In this document: positions 1-12,026 of the stretch, piece after piece
How positions within the stretch are numbered: the first letter of the stretch is position 1
Layout of the letters: the number at the start of each line of letters is the position of its first letter
Assembly (NCBI GenBank): GCA_027605045.1
Contig: JAQFWX010000012.1
Span: 508,930 to 572,929 of the forward strand
From: Phallus indusiatus
Taxonomy: Eukaryota > Basidiomycota > Agaricomycetes > Phallales > Phallaceae
Direction of reading: 5' to 3'
Length of the DNA: 64,000 nucleotides
Position numbers and translations under genes: made by a program
Notes under the pieces: generated by a model
What the model was told of the DNA's origin: nothing
Seen by the model: only the letters and a program-made list of their open reading frames with translations
Databases searched by the model: none

Positions 1-10
1 GCACACTCAC

Positions 11-1352
11 CTTGAGCCATCGGCAAACCGGACTTGAACACTCGTGGTCGGCAACGTCTGGTCGACTTCAAATTTCATTGTATTCTCTTCTCGCGCTGTG
101 GATCTATCCGATCTTGGGAATGCACCTGGAGCTAAAAAAAAAATTTATGTGTTTGTGTTGTTTTAGTCGGTAAAATGACAACTTACGACTCGGATCAACA
201 GAAGAATTGCTGACGATTTGAGGAACAACCGAACCGAGACGGTTTCCTTGACCCTCAAAAGGTGCAAGAGGACGTGACGGAGGTGGTATATAATCTTCGT
301 TCAACCGTTTAGTCACTCGGAGTTCCACAGGTTGCCCCATCCGAACATTCAAAAATTGTGGAGGCGCGTGCCTATAAATAAAGGCGTGGTTAAAATTAAC
401 AAGCAATTACAATACAGCTCGAGCTGACCCCGCGTTTATTTCATCTAGTAGTTGGTCATTTCCCGGTTGATCGTATCGCATCAAGGGACCGTCTTGGATG
501 CTGAAACCGTTTCTCCAGAAGGTGATGTGGCGGGTAGCGACTTCTTGATCGTCTTCGGTCTCTTCCGCTGAAATCAATCAATTAATGAAGTGAGAATAAA
601 CAACAAAGAATGGTATTTTACGCTGGGCGTTTGGATCAGGGACTAGGGCGGATTCGACTTCGTCTGAACCGAGGGTATAGCCTGAACCACGGAATGGACC
701 GGCTGAGGTGGCAGTGGGTGGTGGGGCAGTACCAGCTCTATAAAGTTATTGAGAAGACAGTTAAGAGGTTTTTGCTGCTGAAAGAAACACGTAGTATGTA
801 CATACTCTGCAGCTTTTCTGAGAATATCGCGCACGACGTGTGGACCCGATCGGTGTTCAGGATTTTCAACAGACAAACCACTAGATACGCGGGGAGGATG
901 AAGTCTAGAAATATGCTTTGAAAGTCCCTGATTTACCTTCGTTCTCCTCCAGCATACCAATTTTCGCTATCACGATCTTGACCTTCTGGACCGTCATCAT
1001 CGTCATCATCGCTTGCATGACCACCAAAACCGGCGCCACCTAACGGAGCAGCCGACGAGCTCAAATCACGTAAAGTAGCAAATCGACTATTGGAGCTGAA
1101 TGCATTTCCTCTAATCGGAAATAAAAAGAAGAAGAACAATAAGTATTTCGTCCGTTATCTACCCCCAGAATTGAATGCGCCTTCTCACCTAGAACTGCTA
1201 GAAGAAGTCTGTGGCGTTGCTCCAATTCTTCCGATGCGCGGAGGCTGATTACTAGAACGATTCCACGACGATGGTAATGGTTCTGAGCGACCTCCTCCTA
1301 ATGAATAGCCCCCGGATGTTGTCCGGTTAGTGTTATCGTCGGGGTTCGACAT
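11..1352 (-). CDS. p47/Shp1-like SEP-UBX cofactor of Cdc48 (3' end outside window)
   Basis: Adaptor of the Cdc48/p97 AAA ATPase, acting in membrane fusion and ubiquitin-dependent protein extraction (family knowledge). Exons read on the minus strand: 1352-1189, 1110-937, 880-806, 737-622, 567-429, 371-187, 131-11; every junction keeps phase and a donor GTGAGT follows base 11, so the gene continues left of the window. About 324 residues are visible. The SEP domain is clear: FWRNGFSIQDGPLMRYD, then LLDEINAG across a junction into APPQFLNVRMGQPVELRV. Upstream lies the p47-type segment WYAGGERSGLSVENP and GYTLGSDEVESALVPDPNA. The last visible exon begins a UBX domain (TSVQVRFADGSR). The chosen start is the ATG giving MSNPDDN; an N-terminal UBA domain, present in many p47 proteins, is not seen. 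Acidic run DDDDDD near residue 80. Confidence 0.9.
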
Positions 1353-1684
1353 CGCGGGCGGTGTCACTGATTTATGTGTTACGTAAGCTGGCACGTTTGT
1401 CACGAGCATGTAGACGCCGGCACGTCCGTCGTCTTGGTCATCGTCTTGAAATCTTGATGACACTCGCTCAGTCTGTACTATGACCGTCAAGTTGGATGCT
1501 CATATTCTTTTTGTGCTGTGCCTAAGTTATGCATATAATTCACTTCTTTCTTCGTATACTCCTGGGATTGCTTGAACCACGCTTTGCACCACTTCCCACC
1601 GAAATTTAGATTTGAGTCTCCGCATGCAAATCTAATATTTAAACCCTTTTCAGCCCTGACCTCGACCGTCCCCGCGTTTTAGCC
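1353..1684. other. Divergent intergenic region
   Basis: Short spacer between the minus-strand p47 gene and the plus-strand zinc-finger-like gene, so it must hold both promoters. No clear TATA box was identified. An open frame continues upstream of the p47 start for about 45 codons but begins at no convincing ATG and resembles no family. Confidence 0.5.
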
Positions 1685-2471
1685 ATGGTCCATCTTAAAT
1701 GCCCCTGTGGCTTTCAAGCAAGAACGCACGAAGATCAAACGCAACATATGGACGAATGTCAATTATTTCAGGAAGAGTCCAAGTCTCTTCGAAAGGCAAT
1801 GTTCAACCGCGCAGAAGATGGTCCCAGAGGAGAGAAGCGGCGACATGTCGAAGACCCGTCAACCCCAATAGCAGCATTGGATAAAGTCAGTATGCTTCTC
1901 TTCCAAATGTTCTACTTATGCACCCTCCAACGTTGATATTAAGGTCCCTGCGATGCAAGGACCAATATTCAGGTTATTCAATCCACTGGACGACGATACC
2001 GACAGTGCAGGTGAATCTGACATTGCACCTAGTTCTCGGCCATCTCATCCCAAGCGCGACGCGGACAAGTCACCTGCACCCGGAGCACCCATGGGCTCCA
2101 AACGCGCGACAGAGCCATTTATAACACCCCCTGACAAATTTGGATTATTCCGCGTATATGACAGAAAACCGACATATGTTCCTGACCTCGATATCAACTC
2201 AATGTCAGAACCTCCGAAGACATCTGACAAGACCGCCAACGCCGAGGCTTCTGGTGTGGCAAGACCTGAATATTACCCATTCCCCAATTATTCACAGTAT
2301 CTTTTCGCCAAGTGGGCGATGACAAGGGAACACGGGACACTTGGGTCATTTGATCAGTTTCTTGACTGCCTTCGGGATCCTCGATTCAAAAAACAGGATA
2401 TGGAGGGGCTTACTTACAATCGCATGATGGAGTTACTATCTGCTTCTGCTAATGATGAAGATATCCATTAG
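1685..2471 (+). CDS. Small zinc-finger-like protein, tandem copy A
   Basis: Two exons, 1685-1885 and 1944-2471, phase 0, 242 residues. The N terminus holds a short Cys/His motif (KCPCGFQARTHEDQTQHMDEC) that could bind one zinc ion. A basic segment GEKRRH follows, then a Ser/Pro-rich linker. The C-terminal 60 residues form a compact block, YYPFPNYSQYLFAKW, then a Phe/Leu pattern ending in YNRMMELL. This block resembles in pattern, not in proven homology, the N-terminal region of Plavaka/KDZ-type transposase proteins of Agaricomycetes. The next gene is a paralogue with the same intron position and phase. Function unknown; it could be a domesticated transposon fragment or a lineage-specific DNA-binding protein. 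The intron donor is GTCAGT. Confidence 0.7.
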
Positions 2472-2801
2472 TACTACACGGCAATATTACCTTGTAAAAA
2501 AATTTCTTTAGTCCTGTGCATACAGTATTGGTGCTGAATTTGAGCTGTAACGTATTGTATAATTGAACACGTCAATTCGGCTACTTCCGAGTCTTGAGTT
2601 TATACTGGTATTCGATAGATGTTGCATATCCACAAAACCGAAACTCGTCAAGGTAAACAAAATAAATACTGGATTGCTTGAAGCACGCGTACGCGTTACA
2701 CACTGTAGCAACAATTTGAGTCTCCGCGTTCTCAAATTTTTTCAGCCTTGAGCTCGACCCTGACCTACCTCAACCATCTCCACCTCAGGCTTTGCTAAAC
2801 C
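2472..2801. other. Spacer between tandem zinc-finger-like genes
   Basis: AT-rich spacer without a recognisable gene. The sequence just before copy B (Ser-codon-like 'gagtctccgcg', then 'ttttcagccttgag') repeats that before copy A ('gagtctccgcatg', 'ttttcagccctgac'), so the duplicated unit included the promoter. Confidence 0.6.
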
Positions 2802-3528
2802 ATGTCATATTTTCCTAAATGCGACTGCGGCTATCTGCCAAAAACATTGACAGGCCAGACGCGACATATAAACAAATGCGAAGCCTTTTTGAATTTTCTT
2901 TATGAGCCTCGGGCTGCTGGACCGGTCAAAGACACGAACGAAGACCTCAGAGGGAACAAGCGACGACGCGTCGAGCTTGAAGTTTCAACCCCGGTATCAG
3001 CAGATAAAGTAGGACACTTTCATTTTTCACGTCATTCGATGACGCTGAGATTTTTCAAAGGACTTAGCTATGCTTGAATCCCACGCGGTAGCCGACGCCA
3101 ACGGTCCTCCAAAACATACCACTGGCGGTGGGAGTGACCTCGACATCGGACCCAATTCTCGACGATCGTATTCAAAACACGACTCGGAGTTGCCTACTCA
3201 AACCATGTATAAGAAATCGGGACCATCTCGCGACCAATACGATGAGAAATCCCGATATCCTAGTACCGGTTCAAAATCAAATGCACGTCCCAATACGTCA
3301 GCCCTTCCTGTGTCATCCGAATACCATCCGTTTTCCAACTACTCACAGTATCTTTTGGCCAAATGGTTTGAAACAGCAGCGGAATCAGGGACACTTTCAT
3401 TCGATCACTTGCTTGCATGTTTTCGAGACCCTATGTTCAAAAAAGAGGACTGCAACGCGGATGGATTTAGTTACGACCGTATGTTGGAGTTACTGAATTC
3501 GGTCAATATTTATGAAAGGTCCCCGTAA
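2802..3528 (+). CDS. Small zinc-finger-like protein, tandem copy B
   Basis: Paralogue of the preceding gene. Exons 2802-3008 and 3061-3528 (phase 0, 224 residues). It keeps the N-terminal Cys/His motif (KCDCGYLPKTLTGQTRHINKC), a basic NKRRRVE segment, a variable linker and the C-terminal block (YHPFSNYSQYLLAKW, then SFDHLLACFRDPMFKKED, YDRMLELL). The linker has diverged far more than the two ends, which suggests selection on both conserved blocks. The intron sits at the same place, after the codon for Lys in ADK/LDK. Function unknown. Confidence 0.7.
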
Positions 3529-5494
3529 TTATAGCAAAAAATATTCGGTAACAGGCAATTTAGAGCTTTATGCAATTACCGTGCCCTATGTACATACTAT
3601 TTACATCCGCGTCTCCCCCAGTGCTTGCACGTGTATCATCCAACTGATCATGCGCGTCACCAATTGTATATGGCTATGCTTCGCGCCACGAAAAACACTT
3701 GAGCACGGGAATCGCCTGTAATTTGGTGAAATCGCCCTTATCTGAACGTCGTTGAAAGTTATCAAAGGAATGTCGTCGAAGGTTATCACAATGTGGATCG
3801 TGATCGCGTGGTCTTTGCCATTTGGTGCTCATGAAAGTTAATTCCAACTATAGTCAACCGAGAATTTCGACCGACGCTACTTTCCAAGAGGATATTCAAG
3901 GAGGAGCAGTATTTGTGTATTGGGTTGATGATCCAATTCCATGAGCTTTTGTAATGCAATGTCTCATCACTTGACGTTGAACTAACGACTCACTTCAGTT
4001 TTTGAACGCTTGATACAGGCGCGTGCACATCGTGTTTAGTATGCAAAATCGGTTCACTATAAAGTTTAAGTTCTGGTAAACTAACACCACTTACCGTCGG
4101 CGCCGACTCGGTGAGCTGAGCTGCTGGAGTGGCTTGAAGTCTAATCGGACTCTGATGAAGCTCGCCAGTGGCCCAGTGCCGCAAACAATGAATGGCTTCA
4201 GATCGCACATTCACCCTCCAAAATATGTACATAGTGATGTGATCCGCGACGGGCTACACATGGAATGTCCCGAAACGCGCGATATTACCGAGTCACGTTA
4301 CACAACGCGTGGCTTCATTGTTCAGAAACTGTATATATACCAAACACCATTATCTACAATAAACAACTGATTTTCCCCCACTTTTCTCTCTATTTTTCCA
4401 AAACACACGAGCACTGGTTCCCGTATCTTTCCTGCCACACTCCTGAGGCGCTCTCTTCAATGGTCTTTTCGAATTATCAGAAAGTCCGTATGCTTGCTCC
4501 TACAGTATACATCATACACATGCCTTACTGTCTGAGGCTTGTCAAATCTATTACCCTCATTCAGCTGTTTAATAAGGATTTATGAATGGACATGAGCCGC
4601 TCACGCAGTTCCTATCACATGTACACGTACTTTTAATTCAATATTCAAAGCTTCCTATGGGGACACAGGACAGGAGGCCCAGGCTTCACAGATGATCACA
4701 TGATCGGTAATCACCACACTAGTATTCAGTTTGGGATCATTAAAAGGAAGTTAATATAATACACTGAATCAATTGAAAACGATAAGACAATTCAGCGGAA
4801 TTTCAGATTGTCCACCAAGAAACCTTATGAAAATCTTGGCACGTGTGTCAATGGTGTCACTGGCGAGAAAAAGACAGGAGAAACCTTTCCGATGGGGCAT
4901 ATACGTAGACATTGTGTCATTTGCCGTTAGTTTTATTCCGATTGATTTGAATTGAGACGTGGTTTGAGTTAGTTCAGCGCTCCGGCTCGTTGACCGCGAT
5001 AGACCGATACCTGTATGTACATATTAATCATAGTGATAATATCGCGCCGTAGCCTTGAAGAAGATTTCATCGAATTCGTTGAGAAGATTTATCGTGATTT
5101 TTACTGGAAGAAATTAAGGTCAACTACCCGAATCAGCGCTCCAACGTTCTTCGTTTGGGTGGATTTAAGGTTTGCATTCCTTAAGTTTCACTGAAGTCAT
5201 ACTAACTACAGATAAACTCCTTTTTTAATACGGAAACTTCGAAAGCTTGGAGATTTGCCAATTTGTTAATCAACTCACATGGCTAAAATTTCTCGTGCGT
5301 AATCTGTGCCCCGTCCGGCCAAAGAGAATACGAGATAGCCCCTCGTACCGAGATCGTCGGGGTATTATTATGACGGCGTGGTATTTGGTTATGATATCGA
5401 AAGTCCAGAACGAGTAAGCTCGACTAAGTAAGCTCGACTTCATAGCACACGTAGTTGTGGTGCCAGTAGCCACCAGGCGCTCCCAGGCGTACCT
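3529..5494. other. Long stretch with no recognised gene
   Basis: About 2 kb with only short open frames on both strands, none resembling a known family. A TATA-like run (ctgtatatataccaaac) lies near 4331 but no coding region with recognisable domains follows. Possibly decayed or purely regulatory sequence. Confidence 0.5.
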
Positions 5495-5507
5495 GTTATA
5501 TACATAG
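5495..5507 (+). promoter_or_regulatory. TATA-like element of the CYP53-like gene
   Basis: gttatatacatag lies about 75 nt upstream of the chosen ATG at 5577, a plausible core-promoter distance. A three-codon upstream reading frame (ATG CTT TCG TGA, 5517-5528) lies between it and the start. Confidence 0.45.
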
Positions 5508-5576
5508 CTTTGCGGGATGCTTTCGTGAAATCCACTCACCTTTCCTCCACAAACTCATTTCTCTCTCTGGCTCAGT

Positions 5577-7539
5577 ATGACGCTCGAAGTAGACAAACTT
5601 CAACTTGGTTTAGACTCACGACAAATAATTTCCTTAACCACACTAATAGATGCTATGAAACATCATTATTCTTCACTCCTAAAGATCGCGATAGTAGTAT
5701 TAGTGCTTACCATACCACTGTATCATATTTTGGCGTGGTGGGTCGACAGGCACAATATTCGTGATACGCCAGGACCCAAGCTGGCTGCCTTGTCGGACGC
5801 TTGGCTTGGATACCAGTCAGTTCGCGGACATAGGTCCGCGGTTGTCCATGATCTTCACCAGAAAGTCGGTCAGTCAGCACTTAATAGACGTTATCATATC
5901 CCTGTTTTCTAGAATGGATGATGAATACCTGTATCCTAGGTAAATTTGTCCGTATTGCACCGAACCACGTCTCGATTAGTGATCCTGAAGCCCTACCAAT
6001 CGTATACGGTCATGGGTCAGGTACGACAAAGGTAAAGCAAAAAAGGATACCACAATGACGGCACGGATCTTAATGAATTTTAAATAGAGCGATTATTACG
6101 ACTCGTTTGTTTTCATTCGTCGAGGTATCTTTAGTACCCGGTCCCGTGCAGAACATACACGCAAGCGGAAAATGATTGCTCACATGTTTTCACCAAAAAA
6201 CGTGTCCGGGTTTGAGAATCATGCAAGGATGGGATTAATGAAGCTCATCAAGCAATGGGATAAACTGTGCGAAGGTGGCGTCAAGGGAATCTCCGGAACA
6301 GAAGGCGAAAGTGGATGGGTGGGCCGCAATGGACGAGTGTGGTTTGATGTGCTCCCATGGTGCAGTTACCTTTCTATCGACATCGTTGGTGATTTGGCAT
6401 TCGGTGCACCGTTCGGCATGCTTGATGCTGCCAAGGATCTGGCCCCTGTTGCAGTGAACGATGGCGAGCCGGGTGCACCATTAAAGATAGTTTATGTTCC
6501 AGCAATACAGATCCTTAACTCTCGAGGAGACTTCGCTTCCTCCATAGGTGTCCTTCCGCTCTGGATTCGGCCTCATATCCATAGATTGCCTTGGTATTCT
6601 CAAGGTCAGCAAGCAGGCAAATATCTAGCTGGCATGGCTATTGCTAGAGTAGAAGCGCGCTTAGCAGAGCCAAACCCGACTGATCGGGGCGATTTGCTTT
6701 CTAAACTGATGGAAGGAAAGAGCGAAGACGGAAGTCCGATGGGCAAGGAAGAATTGATTTCTGAAGCGTTAACTCAGCTTATTGCTGGCAGTGATACTGT
6801 TTCAAAGTAAGTTGCCAGCATTTTTCACTCAAGTTTCGGGTCAATAACTGACCATGAAAAACAGCTCGTCAGCTGGCATCATATTTCACCTTGCACAAAA
6901 TCCCAAAGTGCAGAAGAAGTTGCAGGCCGAGTTAGACTCAGCGCTAGGTCTGGAAGAGGGTGTCATACAATATGAATCCGTCAAGAAGCTCAAATACCTA
7001 GAGGCGTGTATCAATGAAGGCCTTCGTGCCCTCTCAACGGTTTCCATGGGTCTTCCCCGAGTCGTTGGGGAAGGAGGTCTAGACATATGTGGGAGACACT
7101 TCAAAGAAGGAACTATCATCAGCGTTCCAAGCTATACGGTCCATAGAAACGTAAACATTTGGGGCGACGACATTGAGGAATATCGACCAGAACGATGGTT
7201 TGAACGAGACGCCAGCTTGATCCAAAAGACCTTTAACCCATTTTCCGTCGGACCAAGGTAAGAGAGATTCTGATATGTTGCTTTAAGAATATGGTGTTAA
7301 TGAGCATGACGTGTAGAGCTTGTGTAGGAAAAAACCTTGCCATACTGGAACTGTTCATTATCATAGCCACTTTGTTTAGACGGTATGAGTTCACTCTGGA
7401 GTCGGATGAACCCGTAAGCACGTTATGTCTCCTTTAATTAGCTTGGTTTCTTAACCTTTTCTTGTAGCTCAAAACTCGAGAAGGATTTCTAAGAAAGCCT
7501 GTTAGTACAAGAGTTGGGATGAAGCGCCGATCTGTCTGA
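5577..7539 (+). CDS. Cytochrome P450, CYP53 (benzoate para-hydroxylase)-like
   Basis: Haem monooxygenase; CYP53 enzymes 4-hydroxylate benzoate, feeding the beta-ketoadipate route (family knowledge; substrate here inferred). Exons 5577-5868, 5940-6031, 6088-6806, 6865-7257, 7317-7413, 7468-7539; all phases agree, 554 residues. N-terminal membrane anchor near residues 32-48. Then APNHVSISDPEALPIVYGHG, the C-helix region RSRAEHTRKRKM, I-helix LIAGSDTVS, the K-helix ExxR as EGLR, PERW, and the haem loop FNPFSVGPRACVGKN with the Cys ligand. A second in-frame Met (MKHHYSS) lies at residue 27; the first is preferred because it follows the TATA-like site. Introns are 54-71 nt. No reductase is adjacent. 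Looks intact. Confidence 0.93.
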
Positions 7540-9246
7540 TCTTACCATATTTTTTCTTCTGCTTCACCAAGTTTATCTGACCTAGTTTTATGAGTATTAT
7601 TGTCATGACCCTTATGTAATATATTTTGATACGACTCGCTCAAATGACTATGGACCTGAAAGACTACTGTTCCGACCAATGGATCCGGAGCTTGAGCGTT
7701 TGTAAAAAAGTTTTTCTGAGCTGAACGCAGGAACGACGACGTACGTTGCGCGGGAAACGCTTGCAGCCTTTGGCGGTAACGCGAATTTTTTGAACGTGAG
7801 AATAATCAGAGATGATTACTCCACTACATGCTCTGCTCAAAACCGGTATCGAAGACATCATCAATAGCACCCGTAGTAGATTTAATCATAGTGTACCTCG
7901 TTTTCAACGTAACACCCAACCTCTCACAAACACTCATCTCAGCGTATCTTTCCTCATATCATCCGAATCCGGAGAATTAATAATCAACATCTTAGGCAGA
8001 TGTAAAGCCGAATGACTAGTAAGCCCACAGCGCGTCTACTTTTCTTCGCATGTCCCCGTTGCGGCTGGTTTGAAGTAAGCCATCTTACTTCGACGATTCT
8101 AATTTTGTCAGCTTTGGAAGAAGCGAAAAGGGAGGTGTCGTAAGGCGCGTTCGGGAGGTGAAATCGTTCGAGGTTTGTAAAATGAAAGGGGCCGGGAAAA
8201 GCAACCGATTCGAAAAGGTTCCAGAATCTGATATTTCCGTCGCCCTGAAAATCACCCAAAATGAGAGCTCGAGGAGAATGTTCGTATGTTTTGCAGAGAA
8301 AAGTGATCGCTTGGGATTGGGTGGAGAAAATCGATATTCAACTGCGTTGTACGACATCCGCGGACGCGAGTAGTAGTCGCTCGAGCTGGTGAAACTTATG
8401 ATAACTTCGGATGTGGAAAAGCACATGGCCAACGGGTCCGCGACGTCGTTCTGCCATATTGACAGTTGGGAACGGAAGGAGGAAAGAGTGAGGAAGATGA
8501 AGAGGAGGCCCGCCGCAGGGTGAAGGTGTAGAGGACACTATAAATATAGTGGCAAACGATTGCGAAGTTGAGTCGGATTACCCGGTGCTGGTTCTGGATC
8601 CGGTGCGAGAGGACGTGGTCTTCGAGGTGTGCTGATACTGCATCCAAACGCGATCTCTAGCGACGCGGAGTTTGATCGGGAGTGTTTACGCGTGTACTGT
8701 TTGATTCCGTTTGAAAGGGAACTTCAAAAAGGCGAAACAACGTGGAAGCCCAGGAAAGCCCTCAGCAAGAAGATGAACGTAAGCTGGTTAAAAAAAGAGT
8801 CGATAGTATCTGGTGATTTTGACTAACTAATTTTCAGATGCGCATGCCAAGAAATGGAACTCAAAATCAAGAGCGGAAATTGTAAAAGGCTGAAAGAGAC
8901 ATAAAGATTGTTGATAAGAACTCAAACAGGAAGGTGCGTGATATTTCTTGTCCTAAGGGAGCTCTCGGCTTTGCTGTTCTGACTGGACTGGTTCCGAACT
9001 TCCACATGGATAGTTTCTATTTTGCTACGTCTAATACAACCCAATTGATTTACGAATCCTCTTCTAGTTTTGAATCTTCTCTGAGTCTTGATTAATGAAT
9101 TAACGATTTTTCATTGTACCATGTGTGGTATACTCCCACATGAGTTCTAAAATCGTACAGCTCAAACAAACAAAAGAACAACAGCGACGAGGAGACGGAG
9201 ATAAACTTTATTTGTAACTGGAAAAAATACAAAGGACATCAGGAGG
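7540..9246. other. Gene-poor stretch downstream of the P450 gene
   Basis: Only short unrelated open frames. Between about 8158 and 8826 several plus-strand frames follow one another (for example MITSDVEKHMANG at 8398), which may be the remains of one decayed gene, but no family is recognisable. A short palindrome cactataaatatagtg lies near 8535. Confidence 0.4.
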
Positions 9247-9417
9247 ATGAAAAGAAAAAGAAAAAGTCCACGTATAGCGCCCCGCCCTCAGGGTCTACAT
9301 TTGGCATTTTTTCAAGGCATTCTGTCTTTTCTTACATCGGGAAACAATAATTTTGAGGACGATTCTGATTCTGACAATGGGGATGAGGGTCAAGGTACAG
9401 ACACAGTTTTCTTGGAA
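9247..9417 (+). pseudogene. C-terminal relic of a DUF6533-type membrane protein gene
   Basis: A 56-codon open frame whose sequence matches the C terminus of the intact gene ending at 12026: RPQGLHLAFFQG against RPRVGTHLTFMQN, then DDSDSDNGDEGQGT against DSDSDSDDLGQGT. The similarity continues past the stop codon into the 3' flank (both contain ctgtaatatat / catgtaatatat followed by a ccg/gtg..attcc stretch), so this is a duplicated genomic segment rather than chance. The transmembrane part of the gene is missing upstream. It begins with a basic run MKRKRKS absent from the intact copy. Probably not functional. Confidence 0.7.
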
Positions 9418-10403
9418 TGAACCGGACTGGGCTTGAGGGAAGTTCTCATCTAAAAACAGACGGAATACCCTGTAATATATGCCGGTATTAATTCAACTTT
9501 CGCAGCTACTCATAAGAATACTTCATCGTTGAAAACTACTACAAACATGTACCGCCTGTTGTCGGGGTCTGTCAGAAATCAGACTATGACTCCTGAGTAT
9601 TAGAAAATACGCCGTTCAAACGCTTAGCGTTTGGGCGGCAACTTTCAAGTACTATATACAGTTTGTAATTGCTTCCGCGATTACTATTACTATTTTTGTC
9701 AGGTCAGACCGGCAGTATACGAGTAACAACAACGTATACGCACACTCTCCTTGCATAATTGCCCAATCTTTAGGATCTCCCACTTACACTTCAAGGTATT
9801 CTTCCCTCGCCTTTCAGGAAATTGTTAATGACCTGATCATTGATATTACACAAATGCACGCACCTCTGCGATTGAAACCGATGTTCGAATAGGCTGTAAC
9901 CGCCTGATGCAATCCAATTCACTTCCTCGATTTCTACACGTTCCATTTTACGACCTGTCTTCTTTTTAGAAACTTCTCATGGGCACTTTTACCGGAATTC
10001 AGATGGGCAATAGATAAAATGTTGATGAACTGAAACTGAATAAAAAGTGAGATATCTGCTCGTTCCGAACTTCCGCATTGTGAACAAATTCTATCAGACT
10101 AAAGTATGTTATACAGTCATACTAGTAGTACGCCGCAATTGATTACAAACCTTCTTCCTTGGGTCTTGATCTTTTACCGTCTTCGACATCGCGGTATCCT
10201 CGAACATGAGATGATGTCTCGAGTGTGCCAATCAGTAATCTGGATAGCGCTCTGGAAATTTCAAGATTTTGGGGGATGGTGCGTCATGAAACCAAGATCG
10301 CTGATCGGCAGCAGACTAACCATCGAAGTAGCTCAATGTCAGCCCCGCGAGCTTTATATGCTCGCAATCTGGGATAGTTTTATTCAACTCACTTGGGACC
10401 TCC
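9418..10403. other. Spacer between relic and intact DUF6533-type gene
   Basis: No recognisable gene. Near 9612 there is a small hairpin-forming sequence (ttcaaacgcttagcgtttg). A plus-strand open frame over 10106-10429 is out of frame with the following gene and looks like chance. Confidence 0.5.
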
Positions 10404-12026
10404 ATGAATTTTTCTCTCTTGTCCGCTGAAACTTCACAAGTGCTTGTTCATAATCGTGCCGTATTCTCTAGTGGCGAATATAACCTTGGTACGTGTATTA
10501 TTTATGAATAATCGATTGGTTTGACTGATTCAATTTTTTTCCTTAAGTTGCGACCACCAATTTGTTGTTATGGGATATCTTGCTCACCTTTTCTAGAGAA
10601 GTACATTGTAAAATGATGCTTTGTTTCATCATCGTCTAATCTTTGGCATATAGGAACTATATATCTGGTCGTGAGCTATCTTTTTCAGTTCATTCTCGCT
10701 GAAATAAGGATGCGAAATTGCTAGATATCACTCAAAAACCAATTGGACCACTTTATTCTATATAATCACCCGTTATGTACCTTTCATTGCCAACGCGTAC
10801 GCTGAGTGATAGTATTCACCAATAATTATCTTGAACACTGATAATTTCTCTTGAAGGACTTGCTTAATATTACTCCTGTACTCTAATTCGTCTCCAAATT
10901 CTGGACCGCTGGATTTATCTAGACCCGGTGGAATGTTTACGGAGGTTTTCCGGGGACTATATACCTCTTCGTGGTTAGTTGTATTGATTTGCACGGAAAT
11001 ACTCTTTCTAAGAAGAGGTAAGTAATTTCCATCGTTTTATATCTCGAACGATTCTGACCTCAGTCAGTCGTTGCGTTGCACGGCGGCTCACGACTGCTTT
11101 TACGTATCTTAGCGGGCTTTTGTGCTTGCGAAATAATTTCTGCCATTGTTCTGATTTCGTTTGCTGACGCGCAGGTATATCTCACCTGAGTTTTCATCAC
11201 TGAGTCCGAGTCAAAACTTCTAAATCTTGATTTTATTGTTTTAAGATGTCGACACATCACCGTGTTTCCACACGACCATCCGCGTTGTCACTATTATCTC
11301 CTCAAACCTACTTTACGTACGCAGCATAGTAATTCTCCACGAGAATGAGAGCTTGACACTGATAGATTATAATGACAGGATTCCAGAGCTTGCATTTCAA
11401 GCCCTCTTATTCGTGCTCGTAGCAAGGATAATAATTTTAGACTGGAAAGGAGTATCAAACGGCAACCTCCTGACAATTATAGTCCGTGATGGGCTTTGTA
11501 GTTACTGTTACAATCTATGTGCGTGGTTAACTCTCCCCATCAGCTGACGCTACAGTGAATTAAATAGGTGGACTACTTGTGATCTTGATTCGGCCAACGT
11601 TTTTGAGTGGTCCTCTTGGACTACCTAATATACTGTAAGTGTCTGTACCTGTACAACTCTCGAACGGTCCTATTGATAATTGAATATTATGAAAGCTGGT
11701 CCTCTGTTAGTTTGTCAGTAACTGTAAGTGAAATATTATCTTATCATTGATAATTTACAAATCGATTTTGTTAGAGCACTCGTCTGGTTTTGAATCTTCG
11801 TGCTGCTGCCGCCAGACAAACAGGAGCGAACAATCTATCAACACCCGCGGCCCGCCCGCGTGTTGGCACTCATTTGACATTTATGCAAAACGCTCGTTCT
11901 TTTTTTGCCCCGGGAAACGATGATTTCTCTGCGCCATACCGTTATGAATTTGAACCTGATTCAGACTCTGACAGCGATGATTTGGGTCAAGGTACTGCCA
12001 GTGATGCTTCCTCCCTGGCGGACTGA
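10404..12026 (+). CDS. DUF6533-type multi-span membrane protein
   Basis: Family of seven-helix-like membrane proteins expanded in Agaricomycetes; function unknown. Rebuilt from 11 exons: 10404-10488, 10548-10600, 10654-10670, 10725-10805, 10857-11017, 11068-11174, 11246-11283, 11325-11518, 11568-11634, 11696-11723, 11775-12026; the sum is 1,083 nt, 360 residues, with no internal stop. Diagnostic pieces: LLLWDILLTFSREELYIWS, then LFYIITRYVPFIANAYAE, VVLICTEILFLRRVVALHGG, LLRILAGFCACEIISAIVL, LLTIIVRDGLCSYCYNL and SVTSTRLVLNLRAAAARQ. The tail is acidic (PDSDSDSDD). Exon 3 is only 17 nt. The intron 11284-11324 would be just 41 nt, so the join around 11246-11325 is the least certain. A related C-terminal relic lies at 9247. 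Confidence 0.8.

Noticed and set aside
10773..10994. 73-codon minus-strand open frame as an insertion in the DUF6533-type gene
   Set aside because: The same DNA on the plus strand encodes exons 4 and 5 with correct family motifs and phases; the minus frame is a shadow.
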